64,000 nt of DNA, from the NCBI GenBank assembly GCA_905160935.1, contig CAJHZI010000276.1:1125001-1189000 (forward strand). The letters run 5' to 3'. Made by a program: the position numbers and the translations under genes. Position 1 is the stretch's first letter, and each line of letters begins with the position of its first letter. Source of the DNA: Enchytraeus crypticus. Lineage: Eukaryota > Annelida > Clitellata > Enchytraeida > Enchytraeidae. Of this stretch, positions 47,075-57,489 are shown piece after piece. Under the pieces are notes generated by a model. The model was not told where the DNA came from, did not search any database, and saw only the letters and a program-made list of their open reading frames with translations.

Positions 47075-48040
47075 AAGAATAGACAAACCGTGTAAATATG
47101 CACGCGTCGTAGAAGGCGACATAAAAACTAGATCCAAACCAACGTCAGAAAGGGCATTCGGATGGTGAGTGCCTAGGCTCCAGTAATTGCACAAAAACTT
47201 AAACGAATGGATAAACTTAAGGCTAATGTGTGGAAGAACTAGGAAGGACAGAATGAAAAATGAATGTGAGGATGAATTTGAATGTTGAGGGGATCGGGAA
47301 TAGGTTGGCTCAGTCGAGATTGAGATGGTATGGACATACAGTATTGTGAGTAAGACAAATGAGATCTAGTAAAGAGAGTTTGGAGGAAAGAGCTGGATGT
47401 TAAGCTAGAGAGATGTAGACCACAATTGACGTGGGATACAGTAATTAAGAAAGACATGAAAAATATTAGGGGATTGATTGATGAAATGGTGTGGGACAGG
47501 GAGGACTGGAGAAAGTCTATTCGCATCCCGACCCTGGTTAAACTGGGATTTAAGGAAAGATGATGATGATAATGACGTAAGACTGAAAGGTAAATTTTAT
47601 AGTTCTGTGGTAAGGCCAGTAATGATGTATGGTTCGGAATATTGGGCACTAAAAAGGGAACATTTGAAGAGTTTGCATGTGGCAGAAATGAGAATCTTGC
47701 GTCCAATGTGTGGAAGAACTAGGAAGGACTGAATGGAAAATGAATATGTGAGGATGAATTCAAATGTTGAGGGGATCGGGGATAGGTTGGCTCAGTCGAG
47801 ATTGAGATGGTATGGGCATATTGTGAGAAGGAAGGCAGATGAGGATGTAGTAAAGAGAGTTTGGAGGGAAGAACCGGATGTTAAGCTTGGGTGAGGTAGA
47901 CCACAATTGACTTGGGATGCGGTAATTAAGAAGGACATGAAAAATAGGGGATTGACTGATGATATGGTGTGGGACAGGGAGGACTGGAGAAAGTCTATTC
48001 GCATCCCGACCCTGGTTAAGCAGGGATTTAAGGGAAGATT

Positions 48041-48060
<20 letters not shown>
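47075..48060 (+). mobile_element. LINE-C (RTE-like) 3' ends in tandem, P2 head
   Basis: Two head-to-tail copies. The first (about 47085-47575) starts with the P2 5' module (CCAACGTCAGAAAGGGCATT) and continues as a LINE-C tail ending GGAAAGATGATGATGATAAT. The second (about 47576-48060) encodes FYSSVVRPVMMYGSEYWALK, LHVAEMRILRPMCGRTRKD and, after a stop, RLRWYGHIVRRKADEDVVKR, and ends in (GAT)n. The Y-G-S-E-x-W / M-R-x-L-R / R-W-x-G-H pattern is the RTE/BovB-type C-terminus. Confidence 0.8.
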
Positions 48061-48072
<12 letters not shown>

Positions 48073-48364
48073 AATGACGTTATTTTGAAAGCATTAGGAA
48101 AAATTCAGCTAGAGTTCTCTGAGGAAGGAGAAATAGGACTGGGGTTATATAAGAAGATGTATTTCACCACTACTCTCAATCCTCAATGCAATGGCGGTAA
48201 TAAAATAATTGCGGCAATGCAATTATTTAGGAAGGAATAGTTATTGTAGTTAAATCGCTAAAGACGTAAGATTTACAGATGATCAAGGTATGCTTGTCAG
48301 TAAAGTGAAGTAGGATTGCAAAGAGTTATGGTCTGAATGCGACGGCATTGAAGAAGGGCATGTA

Positions 48365-48578
48365 GATTAATCTAAAATCTGAGGTGAATTGAACCCTCGC
48401 GGGTTCAAGTCCCAGCCGCGCTGATCTGAGAGTAAAATCTCGGACATTCACTGGACTGGTTTTATGGAAAATGGACGAAATTGCCTAACGAAAGGTATTA
48501 TACCATGTGGTATTAAAAGTGATAGATATCAACGTAGTTGATATTTCACTATAATGTGTGTTATTATTATTATTATTT
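48365..48578 (+). mobile_element. SINE-2, copy with (ATT)n tail
   Basis: Contains GGGTTCAAGTCCCAGCCGCG (B box GGTTCAAGTCC), CTGATCTGAGAGTAAAATCT, CCTAACG, ATCACTTTTAATACC-like sequence in inverse, and ends TATTATTATTATTATT. The matching inverse copy is 40500-40690. Nested in LINE-B. Confidence 0.75.
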
Positions 48579-48687
48579 AAAAGACAATGGTGATGAGAGA
48601 GTTTAGTAATTATAGGGATATAAATATTACATGGAATAAAAGAGCTGTAAAGTTGATGATAACACGTACATTTAAGTGTGAATTCCC

Positions 48688-48802
48688 GAAAGCGATGGAA
48701 GTCTCGGCAAAGCCAAGAATTAATACCCATACATACTGATCCGAAGTCTGATCTCATCGAATTCTGATCTCACCGACATCGCCGATGGCTCCAGCCAATC
48801 CA
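48688..48802 (-). mobile_element. Diverged SINE-1 copy nested in LINE-B
   Basis: The + strand reads CCCGAAAGCGATGGAAGTCT, CATACTGATCCGAAGTC and CGATGGCTCCAGCCAATCC, the inverse of a SINE-1. The middle is partly duplicated (TGATCTCATCGAATTCTGATC). Confidence 0.6.
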
Positions 48803-49400
48803 TGATACAACAGCGATACACGATTAGAACAGGTAGGCCGAAGAAGCTTCAAATATTGGACCACACTATTACGTATATTAGGAAGTGCAAAACGGAAATA
48901 AATGTAGAATAGCACAGGCGAAAGAGACTTTCGGAAAGCGAAAAGAACTAACAAAATGTAATGAAAAACCAAAAAAGATAAAGATTGTAAAACATTCGTG
49001 TTGTCGACACTTCTATAAGGATGTGAAACGTGGACATCAAGGAAAAAGGATATCAGAAAACTAGATATATTAGAAATATGATAATGGAGAAAGATGGAGA
49101 AGATTAGTTGGAATCACTGAATTACAAATGAAATAAATATTGGACCGAGTCGGTATACATAGATAGTTAATAAGGGTGATAAATAGAAAGAAAATGTGGA
49201 TAGGAAATATTTGAATGTGGATAATATATATATAATTGAAGGCAGAAAGCAAGGGAAAAGAGTTGGAGACTTAGGATTTTAGATGATTTGATAACATATT
49301 CATACCTAGCGATGAAAATGAAGGCCGGGATGGAATTGGTACGAAGAGTTATATGCCATAGACCTGCCTTTAGACAATGCCCTTGGAAATTTGTGCTATT

Positions 49401-49769
49401 AGAAGGTGCAAGGAATCATTTCTATTGCAATAGCGACATGTTATTTCTTCTGGAGAATAGTTCAAGTAGGACAATTTGAAAGCAGAATTGTCAGCGGAAT
49501 AGTTTATAGACGACGACTACACGTGACGACATGGAACGACATAAATGCAGTCATGCACATAGATTCAACCTCCCAAAGGAATTAGAATAGATTTTTATGA
49601 GTAAATTTAATTCTCAGTCGGCACTCCCTAAAGATATTGCGAATAACGATGAGCTAGAATCTTCTTTGGCAGCTTTAGATACTACACCAAATTTACAAAC
49701 ATGTCAGCAAGAATAGTTTATAGGCCTAGTCACGATAGGTATACTCATAATGGCAGTGCAACAGTATCT
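49401..49769. other. Intronic non-coding DNA
   Basis: Short frames only; TTCTCAGTCGGCACTCCCTA and nearby bases could be coding-like, but no splice pair or family was identified. Confidence 0.3.
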
Positions 49770-50351
49770 TCTTCTTCCTCTAGTGCACTGCCTAACGGCA
49801 GGTCCATGGCATATAACTTTTCCAACCAATTCTATCCTCAGCCTTCCTGTTCATCTCTATATATGAATTTATTATCAGATCATCCAGCATCCTATGTCTC
49901 GATCTTCATCTAACTCTTTTCCCTTGCATTCTTCTTTAGAAAACCATACCCCGTACAATATACCTTATCCAGCCTTTCTTTCTATTTCTTATCACATTTA
50001 TTAACTGTCTATCTTTACCGACACTTTTTAGTACTTTCTTCAGTTGTAATTTTGTCAGTCCAACTAATCTTCTCCATCATTCTCCATAACCACATTTCCG
50101 ATGCTTCTAACTTTCAGATATCTTCTTTCTTTAAAGTCCACATTTCACATCCTTACAGAAGTGTCGAACAAAGCAATGTTTTCACGATATTCAACTTTGT
50201 GTTTTTCGCAATGCCTTTTGTTTACTTTATCTTTCCGAAAGCCTCTTTCGCTTGTACAATTCTGCATTTTATTTCAGTTTCACACTTCCCATCATCCGCG
50301 ATGGTATGGCAATTAAAATACTTGAAAGCTTTTTACCCGTTCTCAGCTTCT

Positions 50352-50475
50352 TTCCATCGGTAAGACACTCGACCGCGGATTAGTATGTGCAGGGTTCAAA
50401 TCTTTGGCTCGCCCGTCACTGACATCGCTTTCAAGTGAGAGAACTAACGTAAACCTTAGCTTTACCAGCTTTTTC
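50352..50475 (+). mobile_element. SINE-1 nested in LINE-B
   Basis: ATCGGTAAGACACTCGACCG, the B box GGTTCAAATCT (one change) and the TAGCTTTACCAGCTT tail. The head before the A box is missing. Confidence 0.78.
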
Positions 50476-50923
50476 GCGTATAATTCGATATAATATTAAC
50501 ATCTCTGTGATTCCTAGACACTCTCATAACCTTTGTCTTCTTCGTATTAATCTTCATGCCATATCTCAATGCTGTGACATTTAGTCCACGCATAATCTTT
50601 TGTAGTACTGCTTCACTACTAGCAAGCATACCTTGATCATCTGCAAACCTCACATCTTTCAGCAATTGACCTCCAATAGTTATTCCTCCCTCAATATCTT
50701 ACATCGCCCTAAACATTACCGCCTCGGAATAGATATTAAACACTAGTGGCGAAATACAACATCCCTGTCTTACACCCGAGTCCTATTTCGCCCTCGTCAG
50801 AGAACTCTTGCTGGACTTTGACTATTGCTTTCTGATTCATGTACAAATTTAAAACTAATCTTCCATCTCTCCAGTTAACCCTAATTCTTCTCAAGATGTT
50901 TAACATCATTAAACATAACATAA

Positions 50924-51192
50924 ACATAACGGCACACTGGGTCAGGAAGCACGGCTGCTTGTTTAAGACCCATTTCCTCCTTCCTCTCTATGGTTTTTAG
51001 TAATCGTTGCCTTTTGATGGCACATCAATTGCAGCCGGCGCGGATTTAAGAATAACCTTCCATCACCCTGGGATTTTTTCCTTCCTAAGCTTTTACCAAC
51101 ACTCGGTCTTCCAAGGTGGTCACCCACAAAGTACTAACCGAGGTCGATGCAGCTTAACTTCGATAATTGACGCGCAACTAAACCATGTACGC
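50924..51192 (-). mobile_element. SINE-3 (5S-derived), inverse full copy
   Basis: The + strand reads CATAACGGCACACTGGGTCA through TCTTCCAAGGTGGTCACCCA (inverse 5S C box), GCTTAACTTCGATAATTGAC (inverse A box region) and the head AACTAAACCATGTACGCTAA. It preserves the same order as 46033-46318. It interrupts LINE-B. Confidence 0.82.
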
Positions 51193-51835
51193 TAATCCCG
51201 CAGTCTCATCATTATTCAGTCTATTCTATCAAAGGGCCTTTACAAAATCTACAAAACATGCGAAGACATCATTTCCATGTTCAAAGCAACGTTCGCATAA
51301 TTTTCATAACCCCTTTTGCTTCTCTAGTATCGCATCCTTTTCGAAATCCAAACTGTGAGTTACTCAGTATTGCATCTGATTTTGACAGAATACGATTATT
51401 TAATATTTTCAATAAGGTTTTAGGCCCATGTTCTATTAAGCTTGTTGTTCTTTAGTTAGAATATTCAACAGCATTAAGTTTATTAGGAATTGGAATCATT
51501 ACTGTCTTCGTGAAATCTTCTGGTCAGATACGGTCTCATACACATCAATACTCTACAAGTTTCAGTAATGCATCTCCCTGAATCAGTTTCTGGAATTATG
51601 CTGGTATGTTATCGTTCTAGTATGGTATCTCCGCCGCTTTTCCTTTTTTCATACTTCTAATTGCACCAAGAATTTTTCTCTTTCATTATATATGGTCCCT
51701 TTTCATCATTCTCGACCATGGTTCTTCCTCTATTTCCAAATCAGTTGCTTTTGGTTTTCCATATTTGTCATACAAATCCTAAACATATTATTTCCACCTT
51801 TCCTTTATATCACTCATCTCTGTTTTCAGATGTAG

Positions 51836-51868
51836 ACTGGCTGGAGCCAGTGGCGAAATGGTTTTGTG
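51836..51868 (+). mobile_element. SINE-1 head scrap
   Basis: GACTGGCTGGAGCCAGTGGC, then divergent sequence; only the first 25-30 bp of SINE-1 are recognisable. Confidence 0.45.
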
Positions 51869-52246
51869 CGCCACCACAAAACCTACTGGTCCAGCTTTCA
51901 CTCTCACCAACATTAACCTTTCATAATAATATACCACCTTTGTAACCTTATCTTTCAACATATGACCCAATATTATTTCTTTAACTCTTCTTTGCTTCTT
52001 TTCACCTCCAGTGCCCATAGATTTACATACACTTCACTATATACTACTTTTATCCGTATTAAATGCTCAGATAACAACGTACAATTACGAGGTTATTCGA
52101 AAGTTTCTGCGTTGTCATGAAAAATATCTTCATTTATAAATCCAACATATTCGAAAAAGGTTCCAAAATTGTATGAATTATGGTCATTATTTTCAAAGTC
52201 CAGCCATTCAAAAAACAATGTACTGCCAACATTTTCTATTGCTTAG

Positions 52247-52553
52247 GGTGGTGAGCAGTTCCCTGAGGTGCTTTCACGACGTGATGGACAAGATGCGAGA
52301 CAGATGTGGATCAGAGGGAGCTGATGAGTTCTACAAGAGTTACATTCAACCAATGGTTGAGCAGTCACGTGACATCGTGCCCTCACGGTGTACTTTAGCT
52401 CCACCATATGATCTGGACTTTATGACGTCATCGAGTGCCTCTTACGGCAAAGCACGTTCCGCAGATATTATCATATTTAATCTGCTTATCGTCCATTTGA
52501 CTGTAATTATGTTGCCAATAAAAGCTGACGTTTGTAGACTGCTAATACTCTAG
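52247..52553 (+). CDS. Terminal exon d of tri-cysteine protein gene
   Basis: Last coding exon, after the acceptor TTTTCTATTGCTTAG. It enters in phase 2, completing the AG left by exon 35172-35289 to an Arg codon, and runs to TAG at 52551-52553. It encodes VVSSSLRCFHDVMDKMRDRC, then GSEGADEFYKSYIQPMVEQS and RDIVPSRC, giving C-x11-C-x27-C. A Ser-rich linker (MTSSSASYGKARS) follows, then a hydrophobic run IIIFNLLIVHLTVIML near the C-terminus and a short PIKADVCRLLIL end. The tail could be a membrane anchor or GPI signal. Codon use is clearly less AT-biased than the surrounding intron. With the three upstream exons the visible product is 224 residues with 13 Cys. I do not recognise a named family. 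Confidence 0.72.
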
Positions 52554-53083
52554 CGTTAAGATGTTTGAGTCAGTTTTGTGCTCATATAATTAATTGTCTT
52601 CGCCAATATCGCTGTAGAAGTTAAATTGCTATTTAATATCAGACTTGAAGTCAAGACCAAAACTCTGAGACCAAGGGCAAGACCAGGCCCCTAGACTCTA
52701 AGGCAATTACCACACCTCTCGAAGACGAGACCAAAACCGGAACATATTCTAAACCAAGATAGGCAAAAGCCGGTCTCAAATAGCATCAAGGCCTAGACCA
52801 GGTTTTGAGGAGTTCAATTATGTCTAATGGCCTATGTTGTTGTTAGTCAATTGGTAACATGCGGCATAAAATGGTTCTCCTCCACAGACAGTAGTTGACA
52901 AGCTAAAGTCATAGAAGGTTATCCAGATATGAATAGAATTATTAAGAGTTGTAATTTGTACATATATATGTAAATAATACAGTGAACTTGTATTCTGACA
53001 GTCAGCCCTAGGTAATTAGGATAATTGTTACTTTAATTAACATCAAATAGAGATTTTTTTTAAAAATTTTTCGAGATTTGTAC

Positions 53084-53089
53084 AATAAA
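53084..53089 (+). terminator. AATAAA polyadenylation signal
   Basis: The AATAAA about 530 bp downstream of the TAG at 52551 is the best placed candidate for the 3' end of the tri-cysteine gene transcript. A downstream GT-rich element was not verified. Confidence 0.4.
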
Positions 53090-53394
53090 TACTGATTTTC
53101 ATCATCATCAACATCGTCATCATCTCACACCATTGGGTAGACGTTCTTTCACTTATTCAGCACCCACGACCTGGGACTCTTTACCTACCAATCTTTCTAT
53201 GGTAAGCTTAATACATACTTTATATCTATCCTGACCATTTTTTGATCACCTGACCGGCTTTCATTTTAGGACATACTTCCCCTCTCCCCTCCGTATATTT
53301 ATATTGCACATTGGATCTGTAGAGATTTGTTCTGTAGGGACGTCTTTGACATCATCCTTGGATGGGGAAACGGCCATGCAGGACTTTAAATCTT

Positions 53395-53565
53395 TATTAT
53401 TATTATCATCACCTTCCCTTGAATACACGTTCAACTATAATCGAGATACGACCTCTTAAACTTTTCAATTTGTTTTAGATCATTTTGTAGCATTTTCTGG
53501 AGCATATATATGCGCTCACCACCCCAATGTCGTTTCAGACATGGTCTTTAATTCAAGCACAGGGA
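53395..53565 (-). mobile_element. Diverged P2/LINE-C tail
   Basis: (TTATTATCATCA) leads into CCTTCCCTTGAATACACGTT, resembling the inverse LINE-C end. Further on, GCGCTCACCACCCCAATGTC and TTTCAGACATGG resemble the P2 module in inverse. Confidence 0.45.
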
Positions 53566-53627
53566 TTAAACAAAAATGGTCAACCAGGCTTAATAGTGTT
53601 CATCATAAATCACGTACAATATACTGT

Positions 53628-53669
53628 AGTGAAATATCATCCACTATGATATCTATCACTTTTAATCAA

Positions 53670-53719
<50 letters not shown>

Positions 53720-53825
53720 CTTAAAATCACTAACCTATAGACCGAACATTCTATCATCCGTTACCAGTCCTTTGAATGGCCGAGAATTTACTATCGGATG
53801 AACTATCTCAGTAATCGAATCTAAA
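53628..53825 (-). mobile_element. SINE-2 copy split by (TA)n
   Basis: TAGTGAAATATCATCCACTA and TGATATCTATCACTTTTAAT match the SINE-2 3' end in inverse. A TA array (53670-53717) separates this from CGGCCGAGAATTT-like remnants of the body. Confidence 0.55.
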
Positions 53826-54214
53826 AAAGTTAATTTCGTCTAGGATGTGTTACTAATGCTTACTAGTATTATGACTATTGTCGATACTCAAAGCATTGAT
53901 CAATTTTAACATCCATAGTACATCAAGTCAGTGATAACAATAATAATAATAAGTATATTTATAAAGCGCTGCCCTATGGTAAATGCCTCAGTAGCGCTGA
54001 ATGGACAGTAAAGGTCAAGTAGTCTGATGGTATAATGCCACAATCGGTGTAGCAACTAGAATTCTTCAAGTCTGGAGCATAAGCGACTAATTGATCAAAA
54101 TACAGAAATCATCACACGTGGCTACTAGTCTCTTCACTATCATAGCTGCGTCAGTCGTTTCTAACGAACACGTGCAGTTGTCGGAAGGTTCAATTCTCAA
54201 TTTTCCCGAACCTA

Positions 54215-54725
54215 CTCGGATGATCCCAATTCCCAAAAAAGCCAAGGCTCTGGAAGGTTCGGATTACAGAACAATCAGTTTAATACCTCATGCATCGAAG
54301 ATCTAAAAATCTTGGTATAGAACACGCTATTATATGAAACATGGACCTTAAGGAAGGAAGATATCAGGAAAGGTCTGAGGAAATTAGAAGAATTGGAAAT
54401 GTGGATTTGGAGAAGAATGCAAAGGATTAGATGGACTCAAAATGTTACAAATGACAAAATTCTGGAGAGAGTCAGTACAGATAGAGAGTTGATCAATGCA
54501 TTAAGAAATAGGAAGAACAGTTGGATAGAACACATTCTAAGCGGGGAAAGTCACCTAAAAGAGGTCATAGAAGGTAGAATGGAAGGAAAAAGAGGCAGAG
54601 GCACGCAGTGATTAGGAATGTTAGAAGATTTAAAGATCCACTCATATGTTGACATGAAGAGGAAAGAGGACGACAGAGAAGAGTGGAGGCGTCATATGCC
54701 ATTAACCTGCCAGTAAACAGAGCAC

Positions 54726-54728
<3 letters not shown>
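54215..54728 (+). mobile_element. LINE-A copy with internal deletion
   Basis: It encodes IPIPKKAKALEGSDYRTISL and IPHASKI (RT fingers), then jumps to LRKEDIRK-like residues and MEMWIWRRMQRIRWTQNVTN, so the palm and thumb are deleted at about 54305. It ends AACAGAGCACTAAGAGAGAG, followed by (GA)n to 54767. Confidence 0.82.
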
Positions 54729-54767
<39 letters not shown>

Positions 54768-54773
<6 letters not shown>

Positions 54774-55860
54774 TTCATACTGTGCTATAAAAATGACCCT
54801 ATAAAGAAAAATTTTCATAACTTTCGTATCGGATGTCTGTTTATCATGTAATTTTCAGAAATTCCGTAAAATTTCATGATGATATGTGAAGTACAAAGAA
54901 ACCAGACACCTCACAATAACCTAGAGAATGGATCATGATCACACTACTGGCGTCTTGAAGCTAAAGTTACGTAACTTTATTAATTGGTGAATGGATTAAC
55001 GTCCATTGATGACTTTCAATCTTGAGTATCTGACAAAAAACTTGGTTTTCAGCTCCGTGTTCCCTTGATTTCAAACCATTGCTTTATCATATTTGGGTAG
55101 TATTGAGAAGTTGCAGTAGTCTGAGCACAAAATTACGTGATGTTAACCAATTGAAAGAAGCGTAACTGGTAATCGAGCAACCGCACGCTTCTATAAATAA
55201 GGAACTACGCATTTTTATTACGTCGACCATTGTGGTTGAAGATGGAAAAATCGAACAGGTACTTCCTTAGTATTATTTAGCATAAAGGACCCAAACGGTC
55301 TATTTTATGTTCAACAAAATGTAGTAACTTAGAATGAGTCTAATTGAGAAATTAAGTAATGAAAATAAAGTGTCAAAGAGGGTATAACTCGACTTGACGT
55401 CATATATTTCAATGAAAGTTGGAGCACATGCGTAAAATTGGACCAGGAATGTTCTTTGCAATTTATATATCAAACAGACATTAGGTACGGAAGTTCAATG
55501 AATTTTCTTTTGAGTGGCCAATTTAAACAGCGCAGTCTGCAAACAGATTAGCCCTAAGAACAGAACAATATCTGAAGTAAAAATTGATTATTTTTTTATC
55601 TCTTCATGTGATATTTTAAATACACATACTTACAGTGTGTCAGTTATTCCTTAAAGGCTATATTTTTCTATATACTTGTATCACATCACGAAAATGTTTT
55701 TAAATATTGGCAAAACTGTAATTTAGCATTTTAGTGGTAGTTAGTAGTTACACATTAAGTCAAGGCCTTTTTACATACAAATCTGAATGGCCAAAGCTAA
55801 AATCTGGTGTTGTTTAATTCAACTCATTCACAGCCAAGTTTCAAAAAGGAATTAATTTTT
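54768..55860. other. Non-coding DNA
   Basis: No repeat family or exon recognised in this stretch downstream of the tri-cysteine gene. Confidence 0.4.
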
Positions 55861-55867
55861 ACAATAG

Positions 55868-56685
55868 TTTCAAATATGATGGACGAAGCCATGGAATATA
55901 TTGAAGAAGGAATAAAAGTACGAGAAATTTGTTTGCAAGATGTAACCAAATGGTAGCGGGATGCGAGACAGGACTCCAGAAGATAATGGATAGTCTGAAT
56001 GATACGGCATTGCAAGATAGAATGAGATATAAAGACGAAAGTTATGAGCGTCCTATGATAAAGGTGGCGTCAAAATTCCAATAAATGGCACGAGATTGTA
56101 ACAGATAAGGAGTTTCACATATTTAGGTCATATACTATAACAGATGATGGGAAATGTGAGACTGAAATATGCAGTAGGATTGCACAAGCAAAAGAGGCCT
56201 TCGGTAAGAACTTTAACAAAAGAAGAAAGCTACAAGATAAGGATAGTGAAAGCCTTGGTATGAAACGCGGTATTATGTGGATGTAAAACATGGACCTTAA
56301 ATTAACGCAGGAAGATATCGGGAAACTAGAAGCATTGGCAATGTCGATATAGAGAAGAATGGAAAGATTATCGTTAGCAATAAGTTACAAATAAGTTAAT
56401 AATATTAATATGTTAGAAATGAAGTAGCTTTCAAGACTTTTTGTACAAATACACAGTTGATAAATGCATTAAGAAATATGAAGAAGAGTCACGTAGGACA
56501 CATTCTAAGTATACTAAAAGAGGTCAAAGATAGCAGAATGGAAGGAATGAAAGAGGGATGCAGACCGAGATTAAGAATGTTAAATGATTTAAAGATCCCT
56601 TCGTATGCGGACATGAAGAGGAAAACGAAGACAGAGAAGAGTGGAGGCCATGAACCTGCCAGTAGGCAGTGTACAACGAGAGAGC

Positions 56686-56720
<35 letters not shown>
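55868..56720 (+). mobile_element. LINE-A fossil, 3' half
   Basis: Broken frames encode MMDEAMEYIEEGIKVREICL, GHTITDDGKCETE-like residues and LKIPSYADMKRKTKTEKSGG. It ends GGCAGTGTACAACGAGAGAG with a (GA)n tail. Heavily decayed. Confidence 0.78.
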
Positions 56721-57480
56721 CGAGGAGTGTCATTTATTTATGTGACATTTATGAAATCTGGCTTCGTAAATCATAATTAAAATTAATTATGATCAGATAT
56801 ATAAATACAATTTATTACTTACAGTAACGGGTCCATATGTGCAGTTTACTTTGTTGCTCAATTTCCGTATAAAATACTATTATTTTGATAGTGATATTAT
56901 GGAGTAATATGAAGGAATGCGGAATCACTTATAGGCTCTGCTAAAATAAGTCTTTATAAGCATTACAACCGCGCTAAAGGTTTTATTCATTAATGATCCT
57001 CAAACATGGAAGAAGTCGTTATTCTAGAGAAAGATACGCAACATCGAGAGAAATAAGAGAAAACAATTTCCTCATAAATTATATTTAAGAATAATTATAA
57101 AAGTAGTCAACAAAATTACTCATTCAAGAGTACTAAATACTAGAGAACATTCTATGACATTTTAGAGAACATTCGTTGGCAATGCGTAAAGCAACTGCAT
57201 TATTTAACCTGAATGAGCTTACTCAACAAATGACGGCCAATAAATTAAAGAAAAGAAAGTATATTGGAACTATTCTTCATATATTATGAAATTAAGCAAC
57301 GAAGTCAATCCAAATTAATGCAATCTTGTTCAGTCCTACACCAAAAATGAAGCTTTTAAGTTAGGAAAGGAAAATTAAATCATGTTTTAGGTTTTAAATA
57401 TACACATATACGTATTACACGATGGCTCAAAAATAAAGTATATTAGTAGCATATTAGTACATGACACATAATTACTCGTG
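56721..57480. other. Non-coding DNA
   Basis: AT-rich; no supported gene. Confidence 0.4.
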
Positions 57481-57489
57481 TTATATCCA

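Larger units (their letters stand above)
48078..49400 (+). mobile_element. LINE-B fossil with two nested SINEs
   Basis: LINE-B pieces at 48078-48365, 48582-48688 and 48805-49400 appear in coding order: KIQLEFSEEGEIGLGLYKKM, FTDDQGMLVS, KTMVMREF, then IEQVGRRSFKYWTTLL-like residues and the C-terminus. SINE-2 separates the first two pieces and SINE-1 the last two. Confidence 0.75.
49770..51835 (-). mobile_element. LINE-B fossil with nested SINE-1 and SINE-3
   Basis: The minus strand holds a long LINE-B copy: tail (AGTGCACTGCCTAACGGCAG) at 49785, C-terminus to 50345, MLKDVRFADDQGMLASSEAV (RT motif C) at 50605-50665, YMNQKAIVKVQQEFSDEGEI at about 50780-50840, palm motif A near 51210-51260, and fingers and linker to 51835. 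SINE-1 (50352-50475) and SINE-3 (50924-51190) interrupt it. Frames are multiply broken. Confidence 0.82.

Noticed and set aside
52173-52246. Extending the terminal exon back to the ATG at 52173
   Set aside because: This part reads like intron (AT-rich, pyrimidine tract, then TTAG acceptor) and the phase match with exon 35172-35289 needs the splice at 52246/52247.
54715-54770. (GA)n arrays as a CRISPR-like or regulatory repeat
   Set aside because: Simple dinucleotide arrays attached to LINE-A tails; no spacers or higher-order pattern.
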